Shown: positions 18,780 to 26,812 of the stretch, one piece after another | Numbering within the stretch: position 1 is the first letter of the stretch | How the letters are laid out: each line of letters begins with the position of its first letter | Source: Streptomyces sp. APSN-46.1 | Lineage (GTDB): Bacteria > Actinomycetota > Actinomycetes > Streptomycetales > Streptomycetaceae | Assembly: GCF_022815725.1 (NCBI RefSeq) | Contig: NZ_JALGRF010000003.1 | Coordinates: forward strand, 62,001 to 126,000 | Length of the DNA: 64,000 nt | Direction of reading: 5' to 3' | Made by a program: the position numbers and the translations under genes | Notes under the pieces: generated by a model | The model's database searches: none | Told to the model about the DNA's origin: nothing | Seen by the model: only the letters and a program-made list of their open reading frames with translations

Positions 18780-19101
18780 GTCCGGTGCCCTTCGGTGGAG
18801 TTCGGATGCCTCGGGGGCTTCCCCGGCTGCCGCCGGGAGGTGCCCCCATGGGGTGTGGTGCGTGCTGGCTGCCGGGCTGCCGCTGTGTGCCGCCCGGACG
18901 TCCCTGCGGGGAGTGCCCGCGGGGAGTGTGCGTTGTCACTCAGAGTGCGTCGATGGTGACAGAGCCGAGCCGTTCCCCGAGCATCGCACGCCCTTCCACG
19001 CCTCACGGTCCCTCGGAAGGGTGACGCTTCTTCCCCCAGTGAGACACGTTTACGCGTCCTGAGTCATCCTCGGTCGCCTGACTCGGTCGCCTGAGACGCC
19101 T
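18780..19101. other. 322-bp gap upstream of tilS, with a hairpin
   Basis: No gene is supported. The notable element is an inverted repeat near 18813-18847 (GGGGGCTTCCCCGGC ... GCCGGGAGGTGCCCCC), of the same type as the GGGGGCACCTCCCAGC hairpin near 21911; both resemble a hairpin that recurs between Streptomyces genes. The tilS promoter should be in this interval, but I cannot pick out boxes with confidence. Confidence 0.5.
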
Positions 19102-20346
19102 CTACAGGGTGTCGTGGCCGCCCTGGCCCGCATCGCCGCCCTCGACGCCTCCCTGGCCCGCCTCGCCGCCCTGGCCGCCCTCGCCGCCGCTCTCGCCGCC
19201 CAGCCCGCCCTGCCCGCCCCGCTCGCCGCCCTTGCCGTGCACGCGGGTCACCCACTCCGCCGGGCTGGCGATCTCCGCCTTCGTCGGCAGCGTGTTGGGA
19301 GAGGTCCACACCCGGTTGAAGCCGTCCATCCCCACCTGGTCGACGACGGCCCGTACGAACCGCTCCCCGTCCCGGTACTGGCGCAGCTTCGCGTCGAGGC
19401 CCAGCAGCTTGCGCAGGGCCGCGTCGAGCCGGCCGGCCCCGCTGGCCCGGCGCTGCTGGAACTTCTCCCGGATCTCGGCGACCGAGGGCACCACGTCGGG
19501 TCCGACCCCGTCCATCACGAAGTCCGCGTGCCCCTCCAGCAGGGACATCACGGCCGTGAGCCGGGCGAGCACCTCCCGCTGCTCGGGCGTTTGCACGATC
19601 TCCACCAGGGAGTGGCCCTCGTCGCCCCGCTCGTCGGCGGGGCGGGCACCCGCGAAGGACTGGGCGGCCTCGCGGAGCCGCTCCAGCACGTTCATCGGGT
19701 CCATCTCGGTGGCTTCGAGGAACGTCTGGATTTCGCCCTCAAGGTGGTCGCGGAGCCACGGCACGGCCGTGAACTGCGTCCGGTGCGTCTCCTCGTGCAG
19801 GCACACCCACAGCCGGAAGTCGTGCGGGTTCACCGCCAGCTCCCGCTCCACGTGCACGATGTTCGGGGCCACGAGCAGCAGCCGGCCGCCGGTGGCCGAG
19901 GACGGCAGGTCCAGCGCCGCCGGCGCGAAGGTCTCGTACTGGCCGAGCACCCGGGAGGCCAGGAAGCTGAGCAGCATGCCCAGCTCGACGCCGGTGACCT
20001 TGCCTCCGACCGCGCCGAGCACGGCTCCGCCGGGGGCGTTGCCGCGGCGGTCCTGCATCTTGGCGAGCAGCGGGCCCAGCAGCTCCCGGAAACCGGCCAC
20101 GTTGGCCTTGACCCAGCCGGCCCGGTCCACGACGAGGACGGGGGTGTCCGAGGCCGCCGCGCCCTCGGGGATCATCCGCGTGTACTCACGCACGTGCCGT
20201 TCCGAGGTTTTGGCATGCCTGCGCAGCTCCGCCACCACGGCCCGGGCCTCGTCGCGGCTGACCTCCGGACCCGGCCGGACCAGCCGGATCGCCGTCGCCA
20301 CCGCGAGGTTCCAGTCGACCATCTCCGCACCACCGATGCTCGTCAT
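19102..20346 (-). CDS. zinc-dependent metalloprotease, actinobacterial DUF2342/F420-associated family
   Basis: 414 residues. The motif HEETHRTQF (about residues 180-188) is the HExxH-type zinc site of this actinobacterial family, often annotated as 'hydrolase, coenzyme F420 biosynthesis associated'. Other conserved parts: EMVDWNLAVATAIRLVRPGP at the start and VMSLLEGHADFVMDGVG in the second half. The protein ends with about 45 residues of Gly-Gly-Glu/Gln repeats (GGEGGQGGEAGQGG), unusual and probably disordered. It lies between tilS and dacB, its usual place. Substrate unknown. Confidence 0.8.
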   Translation of the reverse strand: MTSIGGAEMVDWNLAVATAIRLVRPGPEVSRDEARAVVAELRRHAKTSERHVREYTRMIPEGAAASDTPVLVVDRAGWVKANVAGFRELLGPLLAKMQDRRGNAPGGAVLGAVGGKVTGVELGMLLSFLASRVLGQYETFAPAALDLPSSATGGRLLLVAPNIVHVERELAVNPHDFRLWVCLHEETHRTQFTAVPWLRDHLEGEIQTFLEATEMDPMNVLERLREAAQSFAGARPADERGDEGHSLVEIVQTPEQREVLARLTAVMSLLEGHADFVMDGVGPDVVPSVAEIREKFQQRRASGAGRLDAALRKLLGLDAKLRQYRDGERFVRAVVDQVGMDGFNRVWTSPNTLPTKAEIASPAEWVTRVHGKGGERGGQGGLGGESGGEGGQGGEAGQGGVEGGDAGQGGHDTL

Positions 20347-20385
20347 GCGTCAACCGTACGTGGACCAGCGCCGCGGCGGACCCCC

Positions 20386-21819
20386 TCAGCGCGTGCTCGC
20401 GACGGCGGCCGCCAGCTTGTCGAGGGCCCTCTCGGCGCCTTCGGGGCCCGGGCTGTTGGCCGTGAGGAACGCGAAGGCGAGGAGCCGGCCGGAGGGGTCC
20501 ACGACGGTCCCCGCGAGGGAGTTCACACCCGAGAGGGTGCCCGTCTTGGCGCGGATCAGGCCGGCGGCCGGGGAATCGCCGGCGTTGCGGCCCCGCAGGG
20601 TGCCGGTGAATCCGGCGACGGGCAGTCCGGTGAGGACGGGCCGCAGCTCGGGCCGCTGCGGGTCGGCGGCCTTCGCGAGGAGCTCGGTCAGCAGCGCCGC
20701 GCTGAGCTTGTCGGCGCGGTTCAGGCCGCTGCCGTCGGCGAACCGGGAGCCGGCGGTGTCGAGGCCGAGCCCGGCGAGCTTCGCGGCGACGGCCTTCTCG
20801 GCGCCCTCGAAGCTGCCGGGCTGCCCGGAGGCGAGGGCGGTCTGGCGGGCGAGGGACTCGGCGATGTCGTTGTCGCTGTTGGTCAGCATCCGCTCGACGA
20901 GACCGCCGAGCGGGGTGGAGAGGGTGGTGGCCAGCGGCTCGGCGTCGACGGCGGCCTTGGCCTTGGCGGGCGGGCCGGTGACCTCGATGCCGCGCTCCTT
21001 GAGCAGCGCGGCGAACGCCCGGGCGGTCTCCCCGGAGGGGTCCTTGACGCGCTCGACGGGGCCCGAGACGGACAGGTCGGGCCGGGCCTCGTCGGCCGTC
21101 AGGGCGGTGATCAGCGCGAGGTTGGGGTTGTCGCCGATCGGGTGGCGGGCGGGGCCGGTGTACAGGGAGTCGTCGTAGCCGAGGGTCACGCTCTCGGTCC
21201 CGGCCGCCTTGAGGGCCTGGGCGGTGTCGGCGGCGAGGGCGACGAGGCTGCCGCCGGAGCCGGCCGGGGGCTTCTTCTTCGCGGTGAGGGAGGGGTCGCC
21301 GCCGCCGACCAGGATGATCTGCCCGGGTCCGGCGCCGGGGGTCACGGTGGTGCGGAAGCGGTGCTCGGGGCCGAGGGCGGTCAGCACCGCCGCGGCGGTG
21401 GCGATCTTGACGGTGGAGGCGGGGGTCATCGCCTCCCGCGGCTTCGCCTCGTACAGCACCCGCCCGGTGGCGGCGTCCACGACCGAGGCGGTACGGAGGT
21501 TCCCGAGCGCGGGGTCGGCGAGCAGCGGCCGCAGCGCCTCGGCGAGGCCGTCGGAGCCCGCTCCGGCCTGCTTCCCGGCGCCGCCCGGCCCGGTCGCGGA
21601 GAGCCCGGAGAGCACTCCGGGGGCGCTGGGCGCGGGCTGCGGCAGTGGCCCGGCACCGTGATCTACGCCACCCATCCGGCTCCAGGAGGCGACCCTGTCC
21701 CGCTCGGCCTTACGCTGGCCGGAGTCCCAAGGGCCGGCGGCTGACACCGTCGCCCCCGACAGGACGAGGCCGGCGACGGCCGATGCCGTGATGAGCTGCC
21801 ACGTCTTGACCCAGGGCAC
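20386..21819 (-). CDS. dacB: D-alanyl-D-alanine carboxypeptidase/endopeptidase (PBP4, S13 family)
   Basis: About 477 residues if started at the GTG 21819 (MPWVKTWQLITASAVAGLVL); a GTG at 21864 would add 15 residues. An N-terminal hydrophobic signal segment leads to a secreted penicillin-binding protein. Active-site motifs: SxxK as ASTVKIATAAA, SxN as SDNDIAESLARQ and KTG as IRAKTGTLSGVN. It trims or cleaves peptidoglycan cross-links. The gene is divergent from ppa across a 165-bp region that holds a hairpin at about 21911-21938. Confidence 0.9.
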   Translation of the reverse strand: MPWVKTWQLITASAVAGLVLSGATVSAAGPWDSGQRKAERDRVASWSRMGGVDHGAGPLPQPAPSAPGVLSGLSATGPGGAGKQAGAGSDGLAEALRPLLADPALGNLRTASVVDAATGRVLYEAKPREAMTPASTVKIATAAAVLTALGPEHRFRTTVTPGAGPGQIILVGGGDPSLTAKKKPPAGSGGSLVALAADTAQALKAAGTESVTLGYDDSLYTGPARHPIGDNPNLALITALTADEARPDLSVSGPVERVKDPSGETARAFAALLKERGIEVTGPPAKAKAAVDAEPLATTLSTPLGGLVERMLTNSDNDIAESLARQTALASGQPGSFEGAEKAVAAKLAGLGLDTAGSRFADGSGLNRADKLSAALLTELLAKAADPQRPELRPVLTGLPVAGFTGTLRGRNAGDSPAAGLIRAKTGTLSGVNSLAGTVVDPSGRLLAFAFLTANSPGPEGAERALDKLAAAVASTR

Positions 21820-21984
21820 CTCGGACCAGCCCCTTTCGCGATCACCGATATGCGTGAGGGACACTTAACCACTGCGTCTTGCCCCGAGCACGGCACCCCA
21901 CCCGGCTGGGGGCACCTCCCAGCGGTAGCTGGGGGAGGCTGGGCCGGACGCGCACGCATTTGAGTCAACATGGAGGAGCAGGAC

Positions 21985-22479
21985 GTGGAGTTCGACGTCA
22001 CCATCGAGATCCCCAAGGGTTCGCGGAACAAGTACGAGGTGGACCACGAGACCGGCCGGATCCGTCTGGACCGTCGCCTGTTCACCTCCACCAGCTACCC
22101 GGCGGACTACGGCTTCGTCGAGAACACCCTCGGCGAGGACGGCGACCCGCTGGACGCGCTGGTCATCCTGGACGAGCCGACCTTCCCGGGCTGCCTGATC
22201 AAGTGCCGCGCGATCGGCATGTTCCGCATGACGGACGAGGCGGGCGGCGACGACAAGCTGCTGTGCGTGCCGGCCTCCGACCCGCGTGTCGAGCACCTGC
22301 GCGACATCCACCACGTGTCCGAGTTCGACCGCCTGGAGATCCAGCACTTCTTCGAGGTCTACAAGGACCTGGAGCCGGGCAAGTCGGTCGAGGGCGCGAA
22401 CTGGGTCGGCCGCGCCGAGGCCGAGGCCGAGATCGAGGCCTCGTACAAGCGCCTTGAGGCCTCCGGCGGCCACCACTAG
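21985..22479 (+). CDS. ppa: inorganic pyrophosphatase
   Basis: 164 residues from the GTG at 21985 ([20 protein letters not shown]), which has GGAGGAG seven bases upstream; the ATG at 21970 overlaps that ribosome-binding site and is rejected. Hydrolyses pyrophosphate and pulls biosynthetic reactions forward. Family I motifs: the metal-binding GDPLDALVI (about residues 52-60) and the lysine/tyrosine sites [11 protein letters not shown] and YPADYGFV. Followed by a hairpin terminator. Confidence 0.95.
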   Translation: MEFDVTIEIPKGSRNKYEVDHETGRIRLDRRLFTSTSYPADYGFVENTLGEDGDPLDALVILDEPTFPGCLIKCRAIGMFRMTDEAGGDDKLLCVPASDPRVEHLRDIHHVSEFDRLEIQHFFEVYKDLEPGKSVEGANWVGRAEAEAEIEASYKRLEASGGHH

Positions 22480-22534
22480 GCTCCGCCGGTGGACGGGGCG
22501 GGCGGTGTTCCCCCCGGCCCCCTCTGACGCGGCA

Positions 22535-22566
22535 GCGGGCGGTACCCCTTGCGGGGTGCCGCCCGC
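22535..22566 (+). terminator. ppa terminator
   Basis: 14-bp inverted repeat GCGGGCGGTACCCC / GGGGTGCCGCCCGC with one G-T wobble and a TTGC tetraloop, followed by TTTC. It lies 55 bases after the ppa stop. Confidence 0.8.
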
Positions 22567-22602
22567 TTTCGCGTTCCGGGCCGAGCCGGGCTGCGCCCGG
22601 AC

Positions 22603-22703
22603 CTGGGGCTCCGCCCCAGACCCCGCGCCTCAAACGCCGGCGGGGCTGGATCTTTCAGCCCGTCCGGCGTTTGAGGACCGGGGTCTGGGGCGGAGCCCCA
22701 GGG
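22603..22703. repeat. long intergenic palindrome (two facing copies of the recurrent Streptomyces hairpin)
   Basis: The left half reads CCTGGGGCTCCGCCCCAG then CCGCGCCTCAAACGCCGG; the right half is its near-perfect reverse complement, with arms 22628-22648 and 22656-22676 around a 7-base loop. Single copies of the same unit occur near 10697-10747, at 32743-32790 and, inverted, at 34023-34069. It probably acts as a second, factor-independent terminator or RNA stabiliser. Confidence 0.75.
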
Positions 22704-22813
22704 AACGGTGGAAGGGTGGGTAGGGGACCAGCCCCGCAGGGCCTGCCTGCGTGTGCGCGGGGAGGAAACGGTTCCGCATACTGATACTCCGGTGATCACG
22801 GAGTGGAGGACGC

Positions 22814-24424
22814 GTGGCGGAGGCCGACGGGGCAGAGGACGGCAAGCCCACGTCCGACGAGGCGCACAGCGCCTTCACGCCGCCGCCCGGGATGGAGCCG
22901 GAGGCGGCGGCCGAGGAGGACCAGCCGACCTCGGAGTTCGCCCTTCCGCCGGGCGCCGAGCCGGCGCGGCCCGAGCCGGAGGGTTCCGCTTTCGCCGCCC
23001 CGCACACGTACGGCCCCCCGCACTCCCCCCACACCCCCGGGGAGTCCCCCTGGCAGGACCGCATGCGGACGATGCTCCGGATGCCGGTGGACGTCCGCCC
23101 CGTACCCGAGCCCGCGCACCGGCTCAGCGAGGCCGGTCCCGCGGTGGGCCGCGTACTCGACCTCACCCTCCGCATCGGCGAGCTGCTGCTCGCGGGCGGC
23201 GAGGGCGCCGAGGACGTCGAGGCGGCCATGTTCGCGGTGGCCCGCAGCTACGGCCTGGACCGCTGCGAGCCCACCGTCACCTTCACCATGCTGTCCATCA
23301 CCCACCAGCCCTCGCTCGTCGACGACCCGATCTCGGCGAACCGGACCGTGCGCCGCCGCGGCACCGACTACAACCGGCTCGCGGCCGTGTACCGCCTGGT
23401 GGACGACATCAGCCACCCCGAGATCGCCATCTCGCTGGAGGAGGCCTACCGGCGCCTCGCCGAGATCCGCCGCAACCGGCACCCGTATCCCGGCTGGATG
23501 CTCACCGCCGCCGCCGGGCTGCTCGCCGGGGCGGCCTCCACCCTCGTCGGCGGTGGCGTCGTCGTCTTCCTCGCCGCCGCGCTCGGGGCGGTCCTCGGCG
23601 ACCGCCTCGCCTGGCTGTGCGCCGGCCGCGGGCTGCCGGAGTTCTACCAGTTCGTGGTCGCCGCGATGCCGCCCGCCGCGATCGGCGTGGCCCTGACGCT
23701 GGCGGAGATCGACGTCCGGGCCTCCGCCGTGATCACCGGCGGGCTCTTCGCCCTGCTGCCGGGACGCGCCCTGGTCGCGGCCGTCCAGGACGGTCTGACC
23801 GGCTTCTACATCACCGCGTCCGCCCGGCTGCTGGAGGTCATGTACCTCTTCATCGGCATCATCATGGGCGTGCTCGTCGTGCTCTACCTCGGGGTCCAGC
23901 TGGGCGCCTCGCTCAATCCGGAGGAGGCCCTCCTGATCACGGAGCGCCCGCTGATCCAGATCGCGGCGTCGATGGTGCTGGTCTTCACCTTCGCGATCCT
24001 GCTCCAGCAGGAACGTTCCACCGTGTGGATCGTGACCCTGAACGGCGGGGTCGCCTGGGTGACGTACGGCGCCCTGCACTTCGCGGGCGGGATCGCGCCG
24101 GTCGCCTCCACGGCCATCGCGGCCGGCCTGGTCGGCCTCTTCGGGCAGCTCTTCTCCCGCTACCGGTACGCCTCCGCGCTCCCCTACGTGACGGCCGCCA
24201 TCGGCCCGCTGCTGCCCGGCTCGGCGACGTACTACGGGCTGCTGCTGATCGCCGAGGACAAGCTGAACGAGGGTCTCGGCTCCCTGACGAACGCCGCGGC
24301 CATCGCCCTGGCCATCGCGATCGGGGTCAACCTCGGGTCGGAGACCTCCCGCCTGTTCATGAGGATCCCGGGGGCCGCGAGCGCCGCCAAGCGCCGCGCG
24401 GCAAAGCGGACCCGCGGGTTCTAA
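22814..24424 (+). CDS. ThrE-type threonine/serine exporter
   Basis: 536 residues. A poorly conserved, Pro/Glu-rich cytoplasmic N-terminus (about residues 1-95) precedes the DUF1212 domain (ELLLAGGEGAEDVEAAM ... TMLSITHQ) and then about ten hydrophobic helices of the DUF1212/DUF3815 exporter. Corynebacterial ThrE is the model. Start GTG 22814; no alternative is better. Monocistronic: palindrome upstream, perfect hairpin downstream. Confidence 0.85.
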   Translation: MAEADGAEDGKPTSDEAHSAFTPPPGMEPEAAAEEDQPTSEFALPPGAEPARPEPEGSAFAAPHTYGPPHSPHTPGESPWQDRMRTMLRMPVDVRPVPEPAHRLSEAGPAVGRVLDLTLRIGELLLAGGEGAEDVEAAMFAVARSYGLDRCEPTVTFTMLSITHQPSLVDDPISANRTVRRRGTDYNRLAAVYRLVDDISHPEIAISLEEAYRRLAEIRRNRHPYPGWMLTAAAGLLAGAASTLVGGGVVVFLAAALGAVLGDRLAWLCAGRGLPEFYQFVVAAMPPAAIGVALTLAEIDVRASAVITGGLFALLPGRALVAAVQDGLTGFYITASARLLEVMYLFIGIIMGVLVVLYLGVQLGASLNPEEALLITERPLIQIAASMVLVFTFAILLQQERSTVWIVTLNGGVAWVTYGALHFAGGIAPVASTAIAAGLVGLFGQLFSRYRYASALPYVTAAIGPLLPGSATYYGLLLIAEDKLNEGLGSLTNAAAIALAIAIGVNLGSETSRLFMRIPGAASAAKRRAAKRTRGF

Positions 24425-24462
24425 GGGCCGGTCCGGCGTCGAGCCGTCGCACACGTACACGT

Positions 24463-24496
24463 ACGCCCCGGAGACTCTGGTGGGTCTCCGGGGCGT
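24463..24496. terminator. bidirectional terminator between exporter and DedA genes
   Basis: Perfect 13-bp stem (ACGCCCCGGAGAC / GTCTCCGGGGCGT) with an 8-base loop, between two convergent stop codons (24424 and 24518). Confidence 0.85.
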
Positions 24497-24517
24497 GCGG
24501 ACGCGTACGGCGGGCGG

Positions 24518-25216
24518 TCAGCGCTTGGCGTGGCGCCCGCGCGGGCCCGGGGCCTGCGGTTCGGCCACGGCCCCGGCCAGGGCCGCGTCACCGGCCGCCC
24601 TGGCCTCCTTGCGGGCCTTGAGCACCTCGAAGGCCACCGGGATGAGCGAGAGGGCCACGATCAGGACGAGGATCGCCTCGATGTTGTTCTTGATGAGGTC
24701 GATCTGGCCGAGCCAGTAACCCGCGATCGTGATCCCCGCGCCCCAGCCGATGCCGCCGATGATGTTGTACGTCAGGAAGGTGCGGTACTTCATCGAGCCG
24801 GCGCCCGCGACCATCGGGGCGAACGTGCGGATGATCGGCACGAACCGGGCGAGCACGATGGCCTTCGGGCCGTGCTTGTCCATGAACTCGTGCGCCTTGT
24901 CCAGATTCTCCCGTTTGAAGACCTTGGACTTCGGGCGGTTGAAGAGCTTCGGGCCGAAGAACTTGCCGATCAGGTAGCCGACCTGGTCACCCACGATCGC
25001 GGCGGCCACGATCAGCGTGCAGACCAGCCACAGGGGCTGCTTGATGTACTCCCCGTTCGCGACCAGCAGGCCCGCCGTGAACAGCAGGGAGTCGCCGGGC
25101 AGGAAGGCGAAGAGCCCCGATTCGGCGAAGACGATGACCAGGATGCCGATCAGGCCGTAATGCGAGATCAGATAGTCCGGGGACAGCCACTCAGGGCCGA
25201 GCGCAAGCGTGTACAC
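24518..25216 (-). CDS. DedA family membrane protein
   Basis: 232 residues from the GTG at 25216 (MYTLALGPEWLSPDYL), with AGGAGA about 12 bases upstream; the open frame extends further but without a site. DedA (SNARE-associated/VTT) features: ESGLFAFLPGDSLLFTAGLL near residue 35, GDQVGYLIGKFFG, and RFVPIIRTFAPMVAGAGSM with the re-entrant helix. Such proteins are proposed lipid or polyprenyl-phosphate flippases. The C-terminus is basic and Ala-rich. Possibly transcribed from its own promoter after the tipAL terminator. Confidence 0.85.
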   Translation of the reverse strand: MYTLALGPEWLSPDYLISHYGLIGILVIVFAESGLFAFLPGDSLLFTAGLLVANGEYIKQPLWLVCTLIVAAAIVGDQVGYLIGKFFGPKLFNRPKSKVFKRENLDKAHEFMDKHGPKAIVLARFVPIIRTFAPMVAGAGSMKYRTFLTYNIIGGIGWGAGITIAGYWLGQIDLIKNNIEAILVLIVALSLIPVAFEVLKARKEARAAGDAALAGAVAEPQAPGPRGRHAKR

Positions 25217-25303
25217 GAGTTCCGGGCTCTCCTGGATCGGGGGGTGTCTGCGGGTGTCGGCGGGTGTCGGCGGTGCGGCGAACGGTCTCAATTATCAACG
25301 CAC

Positions 25304-25342
25304 ACGGCCCCCGCCCGGTTCCAGGTACCGGATGGGGGCCGT
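25304..25342 (-). terminator. terminator of tipAL-like gene
   Basis: 16-bp imperfect inverted repeat (ACGGCCCCCGCCCGGT / ACCGGATGGGGGCCGT, two mismatches) with a 7-base loop, 16 bases past the stop of the MerR gene on the minus strand. Confidence 0.75.
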
Positions 25343-25357
25343 CGAGCGAAGATTCGA

Positions 25358-26116
25358 CTACACCGCGCGGGCGGCGTTGGCCAGGATCGCGTCCCGCAGG
25401 AACACCGCCAGGCCGGGCCGGACGGCGTCGTAGAAGGCCGTGAAGCGCTCGTCCGCGACGTACATCTCCCCGAGGCAGGTGTGCATCTCGTAACCGCACT
25501 CGTAGTGGTTGCGGCTCATCCAGCCGCGGTGTTCCTCGGCGAGGTCCATGGCCGGCGCCGAGTCCGGGGCCGCGCCGGAGTCCATCAGGGCGGTGAGCCG
25601 CCCGTGGATGTCGTCCGCCTCGGCCTGGATCCGCTGCCAGTCGTCCTTCCCGTAGGAGGCCGCCCGGCGGGCGGACTCCTTGTACGCGTCGGTGTCGCCC
25701 CAGCGCGCCTCCGCCTCGTCCGCGTACTGCTCGGGGTCGAAGTCCCCGAAGACCTCGAACTTCTCCTCGGGTGTGAGGTTGATGCCCATTCTCTTCGCCT
25801 CCATGGCGTGCTCAACGGCCTTGGCCATCTGCTGGAGCCGGGCGATCCGGTCGGACAGGAGGGCATGCTGCCGGCGCAGATGCTCCTTCGGGTCCGCGTC
25901 CGGGTCGTTCAGCAGGACCGCGACCTCGTCGAGCGGGAAGCCGAGCTCCCGGTAGAACAGGATCCGCTGCAACCGGTCCAAGTCGGCGTCGTCGTACCGC
26001 CGATGGCCCGCGTGACTGCGGCCGCTCGGGGAGAGCAGCCCGATCTCGTCGTAGTGGTGCAGGGTGCGCACCGTAACTCCGGCGAATCTCGCGACCTGGC
26101 CCACGGAGTAGCTCAT
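25358..26116 (-). CDS. tipA: TipAL-like MerR regulator with thiopeptide-binding (TipAS) domain
   Basis: 252 residues, the same length class as TipAL of S. lividans, from the ATG at 26116 (MSYSVGQVARFAGVTVRTLHHYDEIG). Residues 1-70 are the MerR winged helix; a coiled helix follows; residues ~110-252 are the TipAS antibiotic-recognition domain. Both TipAS cysteines are kept in NHYECGYEMHTCLGEMY (the second is the one that binds thiostrepton covalently in TipAS). The internal Met of MGINLTPEEKFEVFG, where TipAS translation starts in S. lividans, is also present, so a short form is likely. The gene carries the diagnostic autoregulated promoter upstream. It should induce itself in response to thiopeptides and sequester them. 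Confidence 0.92.
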   Translation of the reverse strand: MSYSVGQVARFAGVTVRTLHHYDEIGLLSPSGRSHAGHRRYDDADLDRLQRILFYRELGFPLDEVAVLLNDPDADPKEHLRRQHALLSDRIARLQQMAKAVEHAMEAKRMGINLTPEEKFEVFGDFDPEQYADEAEARWGDTDAYKESARRAASYGKDDWQRIQAEADDIHGRLTALMDSGAAPDSAPAMDLAEEHRGWMSRNHYECGYEMHTCLGEMYVADERFTAFYDAVRPGLAVFLRDAILANAARAV

Positions 26117-26149
26117 GGCCTTCCGCTCCTCTGGTTGGGTACGCCCTTC

Positions 26150-26180
26150 ACCCTGCTGCCTCACGCCACGTGAGGTGCAA
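26150..26180 (-). promoter_or_regulatory. tipA-type promoter with 19-bp spacer and TipAL operator
   Basis: Read on the minus strand: -35 TTGCAC (26180-26175), exactly 19 bp, then -10 CAGGGT (26155-26150). The spacer holds a perfect dyad CCTCACG-N3-CGTGAGG (26159-26175). This matches the organisation known for tipAp (TTGCAC, 19 bp, CAGCGT), where the MerR protein untwists an over-long spacer when drug is bound. Confidence 0.88.
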
Positions 26181-26202
26181 GCGTAGCCAGCCGGCCGGGC
26201 CG

Positions 26203-26715
26203 CTACCCCATGGCCTTGGTGCCGTCCAGGGACTCCCGGACGATGTCGGCGTGGCCCGCGTGCCGGGCGAACTCCTCCACCAGGTGCAGCAGCATCCAGC
26301 GCATCGAGACCTTGGCGTCCTTCGGGAACCACGGGGCCTCGGGCAGCGGGAACGTCTCGTCCAGGCTCGGGAGGGCGGTGACGAAGGCCGTCAGCTCCGC
26401 CGTGACCCCGTCCCAGAAGGCCTGGACGGCCGGGACGGTCTCGTCGCCGACGAGGCTGAACATCTCGTTCCAGGTCTCCTGCGTGCGCTGCCGCTCGTTG
26501 CGCGTCTGCTGGGCCATCCGCAGCCAGGTGAGCTCGACCTCGGCCACGTGCTTGAGCAGCCCGGACAGGGACAGCTCGCTGGCGCTGGGGCGGCTCGCGG
26601 CCTGCTCCTCGGTCAGTCCGTCCAGCGCTTCACGGATCGCCGTGCGCTGGGCCTCCACGAAGAGCAGGAGCGTGCCGCGCTCGTCGCCCGGGACCTCTTC
26701 GGAGATGTGAGCCAT
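26203..26715 (-). CDS. DinB-like (DUF664) protein
   Basis: 170 residues from the ATG at 26715 (MAHISEEVPGDERGTLLLFVEAQR). Four-helix-bundle DinB/YfiT-like pattern with metal-ligand candidates LLKHVAEVELTWL (His about residue 57) and LHLVEEFARHAGHADIVRE (His pair near residue 150). Family members are often mycothiol-dependent or metal-dependent enzymes of unknown substrate. The final 18 bases of the gene lie close to the TipAL operator; the two genes are not divergent but tandem on the minus strand, and the TipAL promoter lies just beyond this gene's stop. Confidence 0.8.
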   Translation of the reverse strand: MAHISEEVPGDERGTLLLFVEAQRTAIREALDGLTEEQAASRPSASELSLSGLLKHVAEVELTWLRMAQQTRNERQRTQETWNEMFSLVGDETVPAVQAFWDGVTAELTAFVTALPSLDETFPLPEAPWFPKDAKVSMRWMLLHLVEEFARHAGHADIVRESLDGTKAMG

Positions 26716-26812
26716 GACCAACCGCCTTGTCCGTGTGGGTGTTTCCTGCTGACAAGAACCACGGTACGGAGGCTTGCGGTCAGCTTCTGTCCTCAATGAG
26801 GGGTGGCTGGTT

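Noticed and set aside
17692..18939. Fusion of hpt with a long N-terminal extension
   Set aside because: The open frame upstream of 17691 is the antisense-like GC frame over til[12 protein letters not shown] is the natural hpt start.
19109..21744. Long plus-strand frames opposite the metalloprotease and dacB
   Set aside because: Antisense shadows of high-GC genes; no start signal and low-complexity Ala/Arg/Gly translation.
21970..21984. Pyrophosphatase start at ATG 21970
   Set aside because: That ATG overlaps the GGAGGAG ribosome-binding site of the GTG at 21985, which gives the family-standard N-terminus.
26203..26715. DinB-like gene as a member of the TipAL regulon
   Set aside because: The TipAL promoter at 26150-26180 points away from it, lying just past its stop codon.
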